Shown here: in pieces, positions 1 through 8,521 of the stretch
Numbering within the stretch: the first letter of the stretch is position 1
How the letters are laid out: the number at the start of each line of letters is the position of its first letter
NCBI GenBank assembly: GCA_001804785.1
Contig: MHBG01000018.1
Location: 44,280-108,279 of the forward strand
DNA: 64,000 nt
Direction: 5' to 3'
DNA from: Lentisphaerae bacterium GWF2_45_14
GTDB taxonomy: Bacteria > Verrucomicrobiota > Lentisphaeria > Victivallales > GWF2-45-14
Translations under genes and position numbers: made by a program
The notes under the pieces: model-generated
What the model was told of the DNA's origin: nothing
What the model saw: only the letters and a program-made list of their open reading frames with translations
Databases searched by the model: none

Positions 1-22
1 GAAATCATGAAATATTTGTTTT

Positions 23-28
23 TATAAT
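23..28 (+). promoter_or_regulatory. Possible -10 element upstream of cimA
   Basis: TATAAT at 23-28 lies 86 bases before the cimA start. The -35 partner would be at the very edge of the window, so it cannot be judged. Nothing resembling a T-box or leader peptide is clear in the 113-base leader. Confidence 0.25.
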
Positions 29-113
29 AGAGGGGATTTATATTCCATATTCGTTGCTGTAGGCGTAAAACTTTATTAGTGAGCCGCAGCGCGGTCTATG
101 TAAAAGGAGAATT

Positions 114-1706
114 ATGCCGAAAGATAATAAGATATTTATATACGATACGACGTTGAGGGACGGCTCACAGGCCGAGGGTATCTCATTTTCTAAGACCGAT
201 AAGATAAGGATAGCCCAGAAGCTGGATGCATTCGGGGTTGCTTATATAGAGGGCGGCTGGCCCGGTTCAAACCCGAAAGATATGGCTTTTTTTGAGGCCA
301 TAAAGAAGCTAAAGTTTAAAAATTCTAAAATAGCCGCGTTCGGTAGTACGCGCCGGGCGAAAAGTCCCGTTGAGAATGACGCAAATATACAGAAGCTTCT
401 GGAAGCGGAAGTTCCCGTCACTACGGTTTTCGGGAAGGCATGGCTGCTTCATGTGAATGAGGCGCTTCGTATAACTCCTGACAAGAACCTGGAGCTTATA
501 GCCGATTCCTGCGCATACCTCAAAGACAATGGGCGCGAGGTTATTTTTGATGCGGAGCATTTTTTCGATGGCTACAAGGACAACTCGAAGTATGCCATAG
601 ACTCTATTTTAAGCGCGGCAAACGCGGGTGCCTCGACAATAGTCCTCTGCGATACCAACGGCGGTTCGCTTTGTAGTGAGGTATCCCTGATATGCGATGC
701 GGTGCGGAAGGCCCTTCCTGATAATGTAAGACTGGGGATACATTGCCATAACGACGGAGGGGTTGCCGTCGCGAACTCGCTTCTAGTCATCGAGCAGGGG
801 GTAAGGCATATCCAAGGCACAATAAATGGAATAGGAGAGCGTTGCGGCAACGCGGACCTTTGTTCAATAATCCCGTCTATAGAACTCAAGATGGGCTACC
901 ATTGCCTGCCTGCAGACCAGTTGCGAAATCTCAGAGAGGTCAGCTTTTTCGTTGATGACCTGGCAAATATAAGGCATAATCCGCGGCTTCCTTATGTAGG
1001 TGAAAGCGCGTTTGCCCATAAAGGCGGGATACATGTAAACGCAGTGATGAAGAATCCTGCCACTTACGAGCATACGGAGCCGGAGTCGGTTGGCAATAAA
1101 AGACGCATTCTCGTATCAGACCTTTCAGGTAAGGATAATGTGATATCGAAGCTTGCGGAGCAGTGCATAAGGCCGGGACTTGACGATGAAAGCGTCAGGA
1201 AAATACTTGCAGAGCTGAAGCGCAAGGAGAACTTGGGTTATGAATACGAGGCGGCGGAGGCGTCGTTTGCGTTAATGTCGAAGAAAGTTCTCAATGAACA
1301 CGACCCGTTTTTTGAGTTGAACGGCTTCAGGGTTATCGTAGAGAAACGAGGACATAATGAGCCTTGCATATCCGAGGCGACGGTAAAGTTAAGCGTAAAA
1401 GGAAAGCAGGAGGTTACCGCCGCGGAGGGTGATGGCCCGGTGAACGCGTTGGATAGAGCCCTTCGGAAAGCCCTAAGGCGTTTTTATCCTGAGATTACGG
1501 ACATTCAGCTTAAAGACTATAAGGTGAGGATACTTGATGGTGATGATGGTACTGCCGCGAAGACAAGGGTGCTTATGGAGTCCGGGAGCGGAGACAAGAC
1601 GTGGGGAACAGTTGGGGTGAGCGAGAATATTATTGAAGCGTCATGGGAGGCAATGCTGGACTCAATAGAATATATACTTTACGAGAGACTTGCAGAAAAG
1701 AAATAA
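114..1706 (+). CDS. cimA: (R)-citramalate synthase CimA
   Basis: The enzyme condenses pyruvate with acetyl-CoA to give citramalate, the first step of the threonine-independent route to 2-oxobutanoate for isoleucine (also used in leucine-type extension chemistry). The 530-residue length is typical of the citramalate synthase branch of the LeuA family. The N-terminal TIM barrel begins with the family motif DTTLRDGSQAEG (residues 11-22), has the metal-binding HCHND motif near residue 210, and carries the CimA-type EGGWPGSNPKD near residue 46. The C-terminal part (about 390-530) is the regulatory LeuA-dimer domain that binds end product. A good ribosome site (AGGAG) precedes the ATG. Its last codons run close to the following small gene, and a degenerate copy of its 3' tail is present downstream at about 2175-2240. 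Identification is firm. Confidence 0.95.
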   Translation: MPKDNKIFIYDTTLRDGSQAEGISFSKTDKIRIAQKLDAFGVAYIEGGWPGSNPKDMAFFEAIKKLKFKNSKIAAFGSTRRAKSPVENDANIQKLLEAEVPVTTVFGKAWLLHVNEALRITPDKNLELIADSCAYLKDNGREVIFDAEHFFDGYKDNSKYAIDSILSAANAGASTIVLCDTNGGSLCSEVSLICDAVRKALPDNVRLGIHCHNDGGVAVANSLLVIEQGVRHIQGTINGIGERCGNADLCSIIPSIELKMGYHCLPADQLRNLREVSFFVDDLANIRHNPRLPYVGESAFAHKGGIHVNAVMKNPATYEHTEPESVGNKRRILVSDLSGKDNVISKLAEQCIRPGLDDESVRKILAELKRKENLGYEYEAAEASFALMSKKVLNEHDPFFELNGFRVIVEKRGHNEPCISEATVKLSVKGKQEVTAAEGDGPVNALDRALRKALRRFYPEITDIQLKDYKVRILDGDDGTAAKTRVLMESGSGDKTWGTVGVSENIIEASWEAMLDSIEYILYERLAEKK

Positions 1707-1719
1707 AAAAGGGTCGAAC

Positions 1720-2091
1720 ATGAAAAAAACGCTTTTCCTTCTGACTCTTACACTTTTTATCTTTTGCGCATTTCCTGCGCCGGAAGCGAAAGCTTTCGAT
1801 CCGGCGACGATGTCAATGGCGACAGGTTTAGCTATGACCCTCTTCCAGAAAGCAAGTCCCTACCTAATAAGGGGTCTTGCGAACTTCGGAAAAGGCTGCG
1901 TGAAGGTGGGAAAAGACATGGTGGACATATTCAGGTTACCGCTCGGGATGGGGCAGGTGATGTTCATGACACCCTTCGGTTATTTCAATAAGGGGGTGAG
2001 AAACCTAGTGCTGGGAGGGGTGGCCCCTTTCAAGCTATGCGTGCACACCTTGCTGCTGCCGGTGGTGCTATTCGTCAACGTGAATATATAG
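1720..2091 (+). CDS. Small secreted protein, first of a tandem paralog pair
   Basis: This 123-residue protein has a clear signal peptide (MKKTLFLLTLTLFIF...APEAKA) with a probable cleavage after AKA, then a mature part rich in Gly and hydrophobic residues containing FGKGCVKVGKDM and RNLVLGGVAPFKLC. I chose the ATG at 1720 rather than the one at 1690 because it places the signal peptide at the N-terminus and matches the start of the paralog at 2268. Residues 40-123 align almost end to end with that paralog. It might belong to the small exported proteins annotated as TIGR04073 (exosortase-associated) in Verrucomicrobia, but the resemblance is too weak to assert. Function is unknown; membrane or cell-envelope location is likely. 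Confidence 0.75.
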   Translation: MKKTLFLLTLTLFIFCAFPAPEAKAFDPATMSMATGLAMTLFQKASPYLIRGLANFGKGCVKVGKDMVDIFRLPLGMGQVMFMTPFGYFNKGVRNLVLGGVAPFKLCVHTLLLPVVLFVNVNI

Positions 2092-2124
2092 CGGCTTTTT
2101 ACAGAAGAATACTATTAAAAATTC

Positions 2125-2149
2125 GATATTTTCCTGTTAGGTGTTCTTA
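2125..2149 (+). promoter_or_regulatory. Leader motif shared with the kinase operon leader
   Basis: The string GATATTTTCCTGTTAGGTG and following TTCTTA at 2125-2149 closely matches 3698-3724 upstream of the kinase gene (GATATTTTCCTATGGAGTG then TTCTCTTA). Two similar copies in leader regions 1.6 kb apart suggest a shared promoter or regulator site. No standard -35/-10 pair is evident, so the role is unproven. Confidence 0.3.
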
Positions 2150-2174
2150 TGATCCGCAGGTGTTAAGTAGAGTC

Positions 2175-2240
2175 CGGAGGCGGCAATGCTCGATTCAATA
2201 TAATATGTACTGTATGAAAGACTTACAGAGAAGAAATAAA
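2175..2240 (+). pseudogene. Degenerate copy of the cimA 3' end
   Basis: Bases 2175-2240 (GGAGGCGGCAATGCTCGATT through AAGAAATAAA) match the last ~62 bases of cimA (1645-1706), including its stop codon, with scattered substitutions and a 3-base insertion. It sits just upstream of the second small secreted paralog exactly as the real cimA tail sits upstream of the first. This is the scar of a tandem duplication of cimA-tail plus secreted gene. It is not an open gene. Confidence 0.8.
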
Positions 2241-2264
2241 ATCAATTAAGCAAAGGTCTGTGTA

Positions 2265-2639
2265 ATGAAAAAGACGCTTTTCCTCGGAGTTCTTACTATC
2301 TTCATTTTCTTTGCCTTCCCCGCACCGGAAGCGAAGGCTTTTGATCCTGTTACTATTTCTCTGTTGGCTCCCATTGCCATCAAGGCCGCTCAGATAGCGG
2401 CTCCCTATATCATAAGGGGTTTAAAGAATTTTGGAAAGGGCTGCATCAAAGTAGGAAAGGATATGATTGACTTTTTCAGGCTTCCGCTGGGATTGGGACA
2501 GGTTCTTTTTCTTGCCCCTTTCGGTTATTTCAACAGCGGAGTCAGGAATCTTGTACTGGGAGGGGTGGCCCCATTAAAATTGTGCATACACACACTAATT
2601 CTACCCTTGCTTCTATTCGGCGCGAATATAAATATATAG
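2265..2639 (+). CDS. Small secreted protein, second of the tandem paralog pair
   Basis: This 124-residue protein has a signal peptide (MKKTLFLGVLTIFIFF...APEAKA) nearly identical to that of the gene at 1720, and a mature region with FGKGCIKVGKDM and NLVLGGVAPLKLC. The pair is clearly homologous and tandem. The central 20 residues after the signal peptide differ most (SLLAPIAIKAAQIAAPYII versus the first copy). Function is unknown. It overlaps the first part of an alternative longer reading of the next gene, which is one reason to prefer a downstream start for that gene. Confidence 0.75.
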   Translation: MKKTLFLGVLTIFIFFAFPAPEAKAFDPVTISLLAPIAIKAAQIAAPYIIRGLKNFGKGCIKVGKDMIDFFRLPLGLGQVLFLAPFGYFNSGVRNLVLGGVAPLKLCIHTLILPLLLFGANINI

Positions 2640-2668
2640 CGTTTTTGAGGGGGGATGTATTTGCTATT

Positions 2669-3112
2669 ATGTTGAATAGAAAAAAAAACAGGCAACGCAG
2701 AATAATAGCCAAGGCATTGCGCGGCTGGTACGGCCCTGAATTCGCGGAAAAGGAAATGTCAGCTTACCCCGGGGACGGTGTCAAGCTTTCAAGTATTGTA
2801 GACGGTCTCCTTTCTAAAATGTTTTCAGGCGATGAACTTGTCCTGATGGAGCTTAAGGAAAAGTGGACTGAGATTGCCGGCGTTCAAATTGCTGGAATTT
2901 CTAGGCCCGTTTCAATAAGAGACAATCTTCTTTGTGTGGAAGTCGACCATAGTCTTTGGCTTAGAGAACTTATGGGGCCGACAAAAGGCCTTTTGATTAA
3001 GAATATCAATGATTTCTGCGGAGCTGAGACTTGCCGCGAAATAAGGTTTGTACCGGTCGGGAGATATTCGCGGACTGATTCTACCAAGAAGGAGGGAGAA
3101 GGGGAGGAATGA
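2669..3112 (+). CDS. DciA-like DUF721 protein
   Basis: This 147-residue protein (from the ATG at 2669) ends in a DUF721-type domain: LKEKWTEIAG, then ISRPVSIRDNLLCVEVDHS and WLRELMGPTKGLLIKNIN. In bacteria lacking DnaC/DnaI, DUF721 proteins (DciA) help load the replicative helicase DnaB. The match is to the domain pattern, so the family call is good but the replicative role is inferred. A GAGGGGGG stretch lies about 14 bases upstream of the chosen start; a longer reading from 2582 would overlap the preceding gene and is less likely. Its stop overlaps the next start (ATGA), so the two are translationally coupled. Confidence 0.75.
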   Translation: MLNRKKNRQRRIIAKALRGWYGPEFAEKEMSAYPGDGVKLSSIVDGLLSKMFSGDELVLMELKEKWTEIAGVQIAGISRPVSIRDNLLCVEVDHSLWLRELMGPTKGLLIKNINDFCGAETCREIRFVPVGRYSRTDSTKKEGEGEE

Positions 3113-3642
3113 AGGCGGTCTGCAACATTGTTCTTGAGTATAAAAGAGGCCTCATCTGGACCCCCGTACGAACCAAGCCGAAGCGTGAAAAGAAACTTGC
3201 GGGGTATTGCGCGGCTCATGATGTGGACTTTTATCTTCCGTTCAAGAGGAGCATACATCGTTATGCGCGGCGAAGCGTAGAATTTTTACTGCCTATGTTT
3301 CCGGGTTATGTATTCTGTTGCCTCAACGAGGAAAAATACCAGCTTGTTTTGCGCTCTAACTGCGTTGTGTACCGGATAAATATTCTTGAGGCGGATGAGA
3401 AGCTGCTTTTGAGGGAGCTTGACGCGGTGCGCTCTCTGGAGAAGATTTCAGCAAGCCGTGATGTCATCGTCAAACCCGAGATCGCAGAGGGTGTAAGGGT
3501 CTGCATTACGAATGGTCCAATGGCTGGGCAGGAAGGGATTATAGAACGACGCCGGGGAAAAGCCTTGGTCACGGTAAATATTGACATACTGGGCCAATCC
3601 GTGAGTACTGAGCTGGATATCGAAGACCTTAGCGTCGATTGA
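3109..3642 (+). CDS. NusG-family transcription elongation factor paralog (RfaH/LoaP type)
   Basis: This 177-residue protein has an N-terminal NGN domain (WTPVRTKPKREKKLAGYC, then LPMFPGYVFCCL, the hallmark FPGYVF motif near residue 65) and a C-terminal KOW domain (GVRVCITNGPMAGQEGII, about 125-177). NusG binds RNA polymerase and controls elongation, pausing and termination. This copy is most likely a specialised paralog rather than the housekeeping NusG, because it lies outside the secE-nusG-rplK cluster. Such paralogs often act on long surface-polysaccharide operons; the target here is unknown. A strong AGGGGAGG ribosome site precedes the ATG, which overlaps the previous stop. Confidence 0.85.
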   Translation: MKAVCNIVLEYKRGLIWTPVRTKPKREKKLAGYCAAHDVDFYLPFKRSIHRYARRSVEFLLPMFPGYVFCCLNEEKYQLVLRSNCVVYRINILEADEKLLLRELDAVRSLEKISASRDVIVKPEIAEGVRVCITNGPMAGQEGIIERRRGKALVTVNIDILGQSVSTELDIEDLSVD

Positions 3643-3697
3643 TTTTTACCGTGTAAAGGCTAATCGGCAAATATAAGAAAAGTACATATAAAGATTT

Positions 3698-3724
3698 GAT
3701 ATTTTCCTATGGAGTGTTCTCTTA
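3698..3724 (+). promoter_or_regulatory. Leader motif upstream of the kinase operon
   Basis: GATATTTTCCTATGGAGTG plus TTCTCTTA at 3698-3724 is a near copy of the motif at 2125-2149. It is 41 bases upstream of the first gene of the seven-gene operon and may be a promoter or activator site. Confidence 0.3.
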
Positions 3725-3764
3725 CTTTCTTCTAAACTTTCAATAGGATTTTTACGGCTTTGAA

Positions 3765-6008
3765 ATGAATGATTCGGTAAAGTTCAGATGCCAGAAATGC
3801 GGGATTAAAATAGAAGCCGACGGCACTTACAAAGGCAGTGTCGCCGAGTGTCCTGTGTGCGGAAATATTACCATGATTCCGGAACAGGGAGTATCCGCAG
3901 GTATGCTCATTGATGATTTTGAGCTGCAGGCTCCGCTCGGAAGCGGGATTCTCGGCGAGGTCTGGCTTGCGAATCAGATATCCATGAAAAGGCCGGTGGC
4001 AATAAAAATCATATCACCGGCGATAGCCGTAAACCCGAGGGCGATGGCTCTCTTTATCGAAGATGTGAAGAACGTCGGAAAACTCAGCCATCCAAGCATT
4101 GCCCCCGCAATAAAGGCGGGAAGTAAGGGCGAAATATACTACTTGGCCTACGAGTATATAAAAGGGAAAAGCCTGGCCGAAATCATGGCCGAAGGCAAGC
4201 TCATCGAAGAATCCGAGATATTGAAGTATGCCGAACGCATAGCCGAAGCCCTCATGTACGCATGGAATAAATACAAGATACTGCACCGCGACCTTAGCCC
4301 GGACCATATCATTATTGACAGTCACGGACGCCCGATGATAATAGATATGGGCATATCTAAAGCGATAGCCGAGGATACGACAGTCACTCGCACCGGACTT
4401 ATCATGGGCTCTCCGCCATTCATGAGCCCTGAACTGGTAAAAGGGAAAAAGGACATCGACAGCAGGGCCGACATATTTGCCCTTGGCGCCATCATATACA
4501 GTATGTCGACAGGGGTTTCTCCTTATGTGAATGTTCCGCCTGCAAGACTTTTTATGATGCAGTTGAAGGAACCGTTCCCAAAGGTCAGGGACAAGAATCC
4601 GAAAGCCTCCGAACGCCTGGCACGGCTCGTGGAGATAATGACCGCTACTAGAAGAACTTACAGGCAGCATAGCTGGGAGGATGTGATATTAGATATACAC
4701 CAGGTAATGGAGGGAAAGATGCCGGAGACCCCTCAGCCGCCGCTTCCTTCAAACAATCAGACCGACAAATTGGGTTCTATGCCCAGAATTAAACGCGCCG
4801 TCTATCCGAAGCGTGCCAGACTTGAAAAAGACAACAAAGCCAGGCTTCTGGAGATATACAGCAAATCGCATAAAGGAAAGAGCCCATTCTATCTTATCAT
4901 ATTGATATTCATTATCTTATCTATAGCAGGGGCGTTCCTCTTTTTCCATTACAAGACCTATGGCGAGGAAAATCAGCGGGTTGAGAGAGAGTATCGCGTC
5001 ATGGAAAAGCTCCTTGATCTAAGTGCCAAAAGAAAGAAAAAGCTCCTTGATGAAAAAGGCAATGTAAGTACTTTTGAGGCGAGGAAGGCATTCGAGTCAT
5101 CATTAACAAAAGCCGCATCAATCGTAAAGAAAGACGGCTCTTATGGCAAAGCCATCGCCCTTCTGGAGAAGGCGCGAGTGGAGCAGGCACTCTGCCCAGA
5201 CGGGGCGGGAATCGGATACACGGCTGGAATAGATAAAGAGATTCTTAGACTCAAGTATGAAAGAGATAAGATGATTGATAATGTTGTCCAGTCGTTGGAT
5301 AAGACTGCTGAAAAGCTTGACGCACAGGGTAAATATGCCGAGGCCGCTGCGGTCTTCGATAAATATGCCGGGCCAGTCGCGCTAGAGTCGGCAGGCATCC
5401 GTTCCGTTCATGCAATGAAATACAAGGTCAAGGAGCGGGTCCACAGGAAATTCGAAGCGTTGAATAAAACCTCCGCCCAGTTGCCCGCGGCTAATCCTGA
5501 CAATGAAAAACTCCTGCGTTCGGCGGCGATAAATCTTTTTGACGGAGGCCTTGACGAAGCCATCGACGCCCTTAAAAAGGTGAAGGGGCAGGATGTCGGC
5601 AATTTAATAAGGGCCGTCGAGAATATACGAAACAGGAACGATATTATCGTAAAAAGCTTTGCTGATGACAAAGATAAAAAAATATTTCTTCTTGTGAACG
5701 GAGAGACTAAGGAGCTTACGGTCAAGGATGTCAAGGAGGAGAGGCTTTTTCTTGAAGAAGAAATCGAAAGTGGCGTAAAGCTTGTCTTCCCCGTTCCGTT
5801 TAAAGACATAAGTACTGACGAGAAGATATCCAGGATTTCCAAGCATGACGCGCTGTCCGGTGAACTTTACAAGGGGATAATAGATGCCATGCGAAATAAC
5901 TATGGCGAGGCCTCTATATCTTTTTCAGGCATGGGGCCGCTTGCCCCCTTTCTCCATGAAGTCATTAATTCCCAAAGGGTTAAATACAATAGCTCCAAAG
6001 AGCCTTGA
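3765..6008 (+). CDS. Membrane Ser/Thr protein kinase with N-terminal zinc ribbon
   Basis: This 747-residue protein has a zinc ribbon with C9-x2-C12 and C29-x2-C32, then a eukaryotic-type kinase domain (about 50-310), one transmembrane helix near residues 373-396 (FYLIILIFIILSIAGAFLFF) and a long, charged, probably coiled-coil C-terminal part expected outside the cytoplasm. Kinase landmarks: glycine loop LGSGILGEVW, VAIK Lys81, HRD 174-176, DMG 194-196 in place of DFG, and SPE in place of APE. The catalytic loop reads HRDLSPDH: the usual Lys of HRDxK is Ser178 and the metal-binding Asn is His181. The catalytic and metal Asp residues are kept, so activity may be weak or altered rather than absent. 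It is the first gene of an operon with lipid-transport proteins. The family call is firm; substrate unknown. Confidence 0.9.
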   Translation: MNDSVKFRCQKCGIKIEADGTYKGSVAECPVCGNITMIPEQGVSAGMLIDDFELQAPLGSGILGEVWLANQISMKRPVAIKIISPAIAVNPRAMALFIEDVKNVGKLSHPSIAPAIKAGSKGEIYYLAYEYIKGKSLAEIMAEGKLIEESEILKYAERIAEALMYAWNKYKILHRDLSPDHIIIDSHGRPMIIDMGISKAIAEDTTVTRTGLIMGSPPFMSPELVKGKKDIDSRADIFALGAIIYSMSTGVSPYVNVPPARLFMMQLKEPFPKVRDKNPKASERLARLVEIMTATRRTYRQHSWEDVILDIHQVMEGKMPETPQPPLPSNNQTDKLGSMPRIKRAVYPKRARLEKDNKARLLEIYSKSHKGKSPFYLIILIFIILSIAGAFLFFHYKTYGEENQRVEREYRVMEKLLDLSAKRKKKLLDEKGNVSTFEARKAFESSLTKAASIVKKDGSYGKAIALLEKARVEQALCPDGAGIGYTAGIDKEILRLKYERDKMIDNVVQSLDKTAEKLDAQGKYAEAAAVFDKYAGPVALESAGIRSVHAMKYKVKERVHRKFEALNKTSAQLPAANPDNEKLLRSAAINLFDGGLDEAIDALKKVKGQDVGNLIRAVENIRNRNDIIVKSFADDKDKKIFLLVNGETKELTVKDVKEERLFLEEEIESGVKLVFPVPFKDISTDEKISRISKHDALSGELYKGIIDAMRNNYGEASISFSGMGPLAPFLHEVINSQRVKYNSSKEP

Positions 6009-6028
6009 TAAAAAAGGAGGGAGCTGAC

Positions 6029-8521
6029 ATGTTGAATGCTTTTAAGAGACATTTTCCGGCAGTCATGCTATGTATTATTGTTACATTTCTGACGGCATGG
6101 ATACTCATTCCGTTTCTTATCAGAAAAACGGCACCGGGACTGCTGAGAAAATATTTCGAAACAAAGAATCTTTCTATGGAGTTAAGAAAGATATCTTTCT
6201 GCAAGCTTGATGTCGCGGCATTTTCTCTTGGACCCGAGAAATCCCCGTTCCTTTCCGCTGAGTCTCTGAGGCTTGACATTTCGCTTCCGGATATTGTGTC
6301 GGGAAAGTTCAAGAAGCTCTCACTCGGTGGCGGTGTTTTCCGATTTTCGTTCAGGGACGGTAGATTTTTCATTCCCGGATTTGCTGAAACTTTCAGAAAA
6401 AGTTTGGATAAAAGTTCTTCTTCCGCGGCAGTCGCCAAACCGGAAATTGGTGTAAAGTGCCCGGGGCATATCGAGCTAAGGAATTTTATTCTGGAGCTGG
6501 ATATAGAAGGGCGGACTATCAGGGTTCCCGTTGATGCCGATCTCAGGCCTGACGGCGGATCGTGGGCTTTTATGTTTTCTATGAGGCCTTTTGAAAAGGG
6601 GAGTGGAATAAGAGGGGAAGGGGTTCTAGTCTATGGGCCTGATTTGATTTCCATATCGTTAACGTCTTTAAGCTGTGATTTTTCAGGTTCTGAGTTCTTT
6701 CCGCTGCCGTCAAAGCTAAACGGCTTGAAGTTATCCGGAATTTTTTCAGCATCAGGCTCCCTTTCGTTTTCATTGGGGCCAGAGCGCCGCGTATCATGTG
6801 ATATGAAGGCCGAATGGAAAAACGCGTCAGCTTCTTATTCCGGCGTTGAGTTGAAGATGTTTCCGAAGAATGACAAAATTACTCTTCGCTTAGCCGGGAG
6901 CGGAAAGTCATTTAGTTCCAGGCTTGAGGGCATTTCCCTGGCATCGGGGCCTTTGAGCGCTGACATAAAATCGCTCAGTGTTATTTCCCAGGAAAAAGAT
7001 GGATGCGTCGCGTTGTCAGTTCCCGAATTTCCTCTAATACTTTCATCTGGAACTTCAAAGCTTTTCGATGGGGTTCATGAGTTTAAATTTTCCGGCAGAG
7101 GCAGTTTTTTCTCGAAGGGCGGAAAGTGGGATTTTGCGTCATGGCTCAAAGTTGAAAATTTATCGTTAAACATCGGCGGACTGAAATGTTCCATGAAATC
7201 ACCTGTCCTGAGCATCGCGGTTTCCGACGGGACCAAGGCGGGGCTTGAATTTGAGAGCGGACCGCTGAAGATGCCGGGGGCAGTCACCGTTTCTTCAATC
7301 AAGGCTAAATTTCCGCTTTTTTCGGAGGGTAGCGCCGGTTTGCTGACAACGGGGCAGGTTTCCTTTTCGGGTAAGGAGTTTGGCCGTTTAGCCATTTCGA
7401 TGGAAAAGGCCGGATATGAGCTTCTTTTCAAGGGCAGGGTGACTGATTCGCGCTTTCCGGGGCTTGAGTCTTCCTTCGCGGGAAAGAGTGTCCTTTTTGG
7501 AGGAAAAGGCGATACGCGGGTTGATTACGTAGTTAACTTAAAAGATATTTCGGTTTTGAAGCCGGGAGACTTTTATAAACCCTGTGATGGCTACGAGTTG
7601 AAAGGCTCTCTGGCCTGCAAAGGAACTTTTGTATTCAAACCGGGTTTTGGAATGACAGCGCCCTTCAGTGCAAATATCGATGGAATGCGGATTGAGAATA
7701 AAGAGAAAAAGCTTCTTGCGGAAGGGATTAAGGTTATTTTCTTTGTGCCTGACCTTATTTACATGAATGGGGCAGGGCGGCAGAGGATAAACTTTGAAAG
7801 AATAGAGTTGGGAAACGTCAGGTTGGGTCCGGGGATAATCCTTTTCCGTATGGAACCGCAGCACGCATGTTTTATAGAAAAATTCGAGGCGAAGTGTTCA
7901 GATGGCAGTATCGCTCTCCACGCGTTGAAGATAATACCCGGCATTCCTGATTATCGTACTGTTCTTTTCTGTGACAGGCTAAAATTTTCAAGCGTACTGG
8001 AGCAGTTCGGCTTATTGAACGGCGCAGAAGGCAAAGGTACCGTGAGCGGTCGTATTCCGCTTGTTTATTTTAATGGTACTCTTTCGGTTGAGGATGGCTT
8101 CCTTTTTTCATCTCCCGGCGATGGCGGAAGGATAAGGCTTTCCAGTCCAGACATGCTTTCACCCGAGACTGTCGGCGTCGATATTGCAAATTCCGTGCAG
8201 CTTAGTCATATAGCGATGGCCAGAGAGGCGCTTACAAGCTTTGATTATCAGTGGGCCAAGCTTAATATTAGGAGCGAGGGCGACGTGCTTCTCCTCATGC
8301 TTGCAATGTACGGAAAACCTGCGAAACCCCTCCTTTTCGCGTATAAAGAGGAGCTTGGCGGATATGTGAAGGTGAAAACAGAGGAAGAAGGCGCTATATT
8401 TAAGGAGATGATGCTTGAACTGAACTTCAGGCTGCCTGTTAACAAGATGATAGGTTATGGAAGCGGAATCTGGAGAATGTTTGACGAATTCAATAAATTA
8501 AAGTCAGGAGCAGTTAAATGA
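6029..8521 (+). CDS. YdbH-like AsmA-superfamily inter-membrane lipid transport protein
   Basis: This 830-residue protein has an N-terminal transmembrane anchor (AVMLCIIVTFLTAWILIPFLI) followed by a long beta-rich region and a C-terminal segment of the YdbH type (GKGTVSGRIPLVYFNGTLSV then GFLFSSPGDGGRIRL). In E. coli, YdbH is one of three AsmA-like bridges that carry phospholipid from inner to outer membrane, working with the lipoprotein YnbE and the periplasmic YdbL. Both partners follow directly here, which strongly supports the call. The ATG at 6029 has a good AGGAGGG site; an upstream TTG at 6005 overlapping the kinase stop is less likely. It overlaps the next gene by four bases. Sequence identity to E. 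coli is likely low. Confidence 0.8.
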   Translation: MLNAFKRHFPAVMLCIIVTFLTAWILIPFLIRKTAPGLLRKYFETKNLSMELRKISFCKLDVAAFSLGPEKSPFLSAESLRLDISLPDIVSGKFKKLSLGGGVFRFSFRDGRFFIPGFAETFRKSLDKSSSSAAVAKPEIGVKCPGHIELRNFILELDIEGRTIRVPVDADLRPDGGSWAFMFSMRPFEKGSGIRGEGVLVYGPDLISISLTSLSCDFSGSEFFPLPSKLNGLKLSGIFSASGSLSFSLGPERRVSCDMKAEWKNASASYSGVELKMFPKNDKITLRLAGSGKSFSSRLEGISLASGPLSADIKSLSVISQEKDGCVALSVPEFPLILSSGTSKLFDGVHEFKFSGRGSFFSKGGKWDFASWLKVENLSLNIGGLKCSMKSPVLSIAVSDGTKAGLEFESGPLKMPGAVTVSSIKAKFPLFSEGSAGLLTTGQVSFSGKEFGRLAISMEKAGYELLFKGRVTDSRFPGLESSFAGKSVLFGGKGDTRVDYVVNLKDISVLKPGDFYKPCDGYELKGSLACKGTFVFKPGFGMTAPFSANIDGMRIENKEKKLLAEGIKVIFFVPDLIYMNGAGRQRINFERIELGNVRLGPGIILFRMEPQHACFIEKFEAKCSDGSIALHALKIIPGIPDYRTVLFCDRLKFSSVLEQFGLLNGAEGKGTVSGRIPLVYFNGTLSVEDGFLFSSPGDGGRIRLSSPDMLSPETVGVDIANSVQLSHIAMAREALTSFDYQWAKLNIRSEGDVLLLMLAMYGKPAKPLLFAYKEELGGYVKVKTEEEGAIFKEMMLELNFRLPVNKMIGYGSGIWRMFDEFNKLKSGAVK

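Noticed and set aside
1..113. Possible T-box or leader-peptide control of cimA
   Set aside because: No T-box sequence, specifier stem or run of Ile/Leu codons is visible in the short leader.
4014..4670. 218-codon minus-strand frame inside the kinase gene
   Set aside because: Shadow of the kinase domain; no start signal and aberrant composition.
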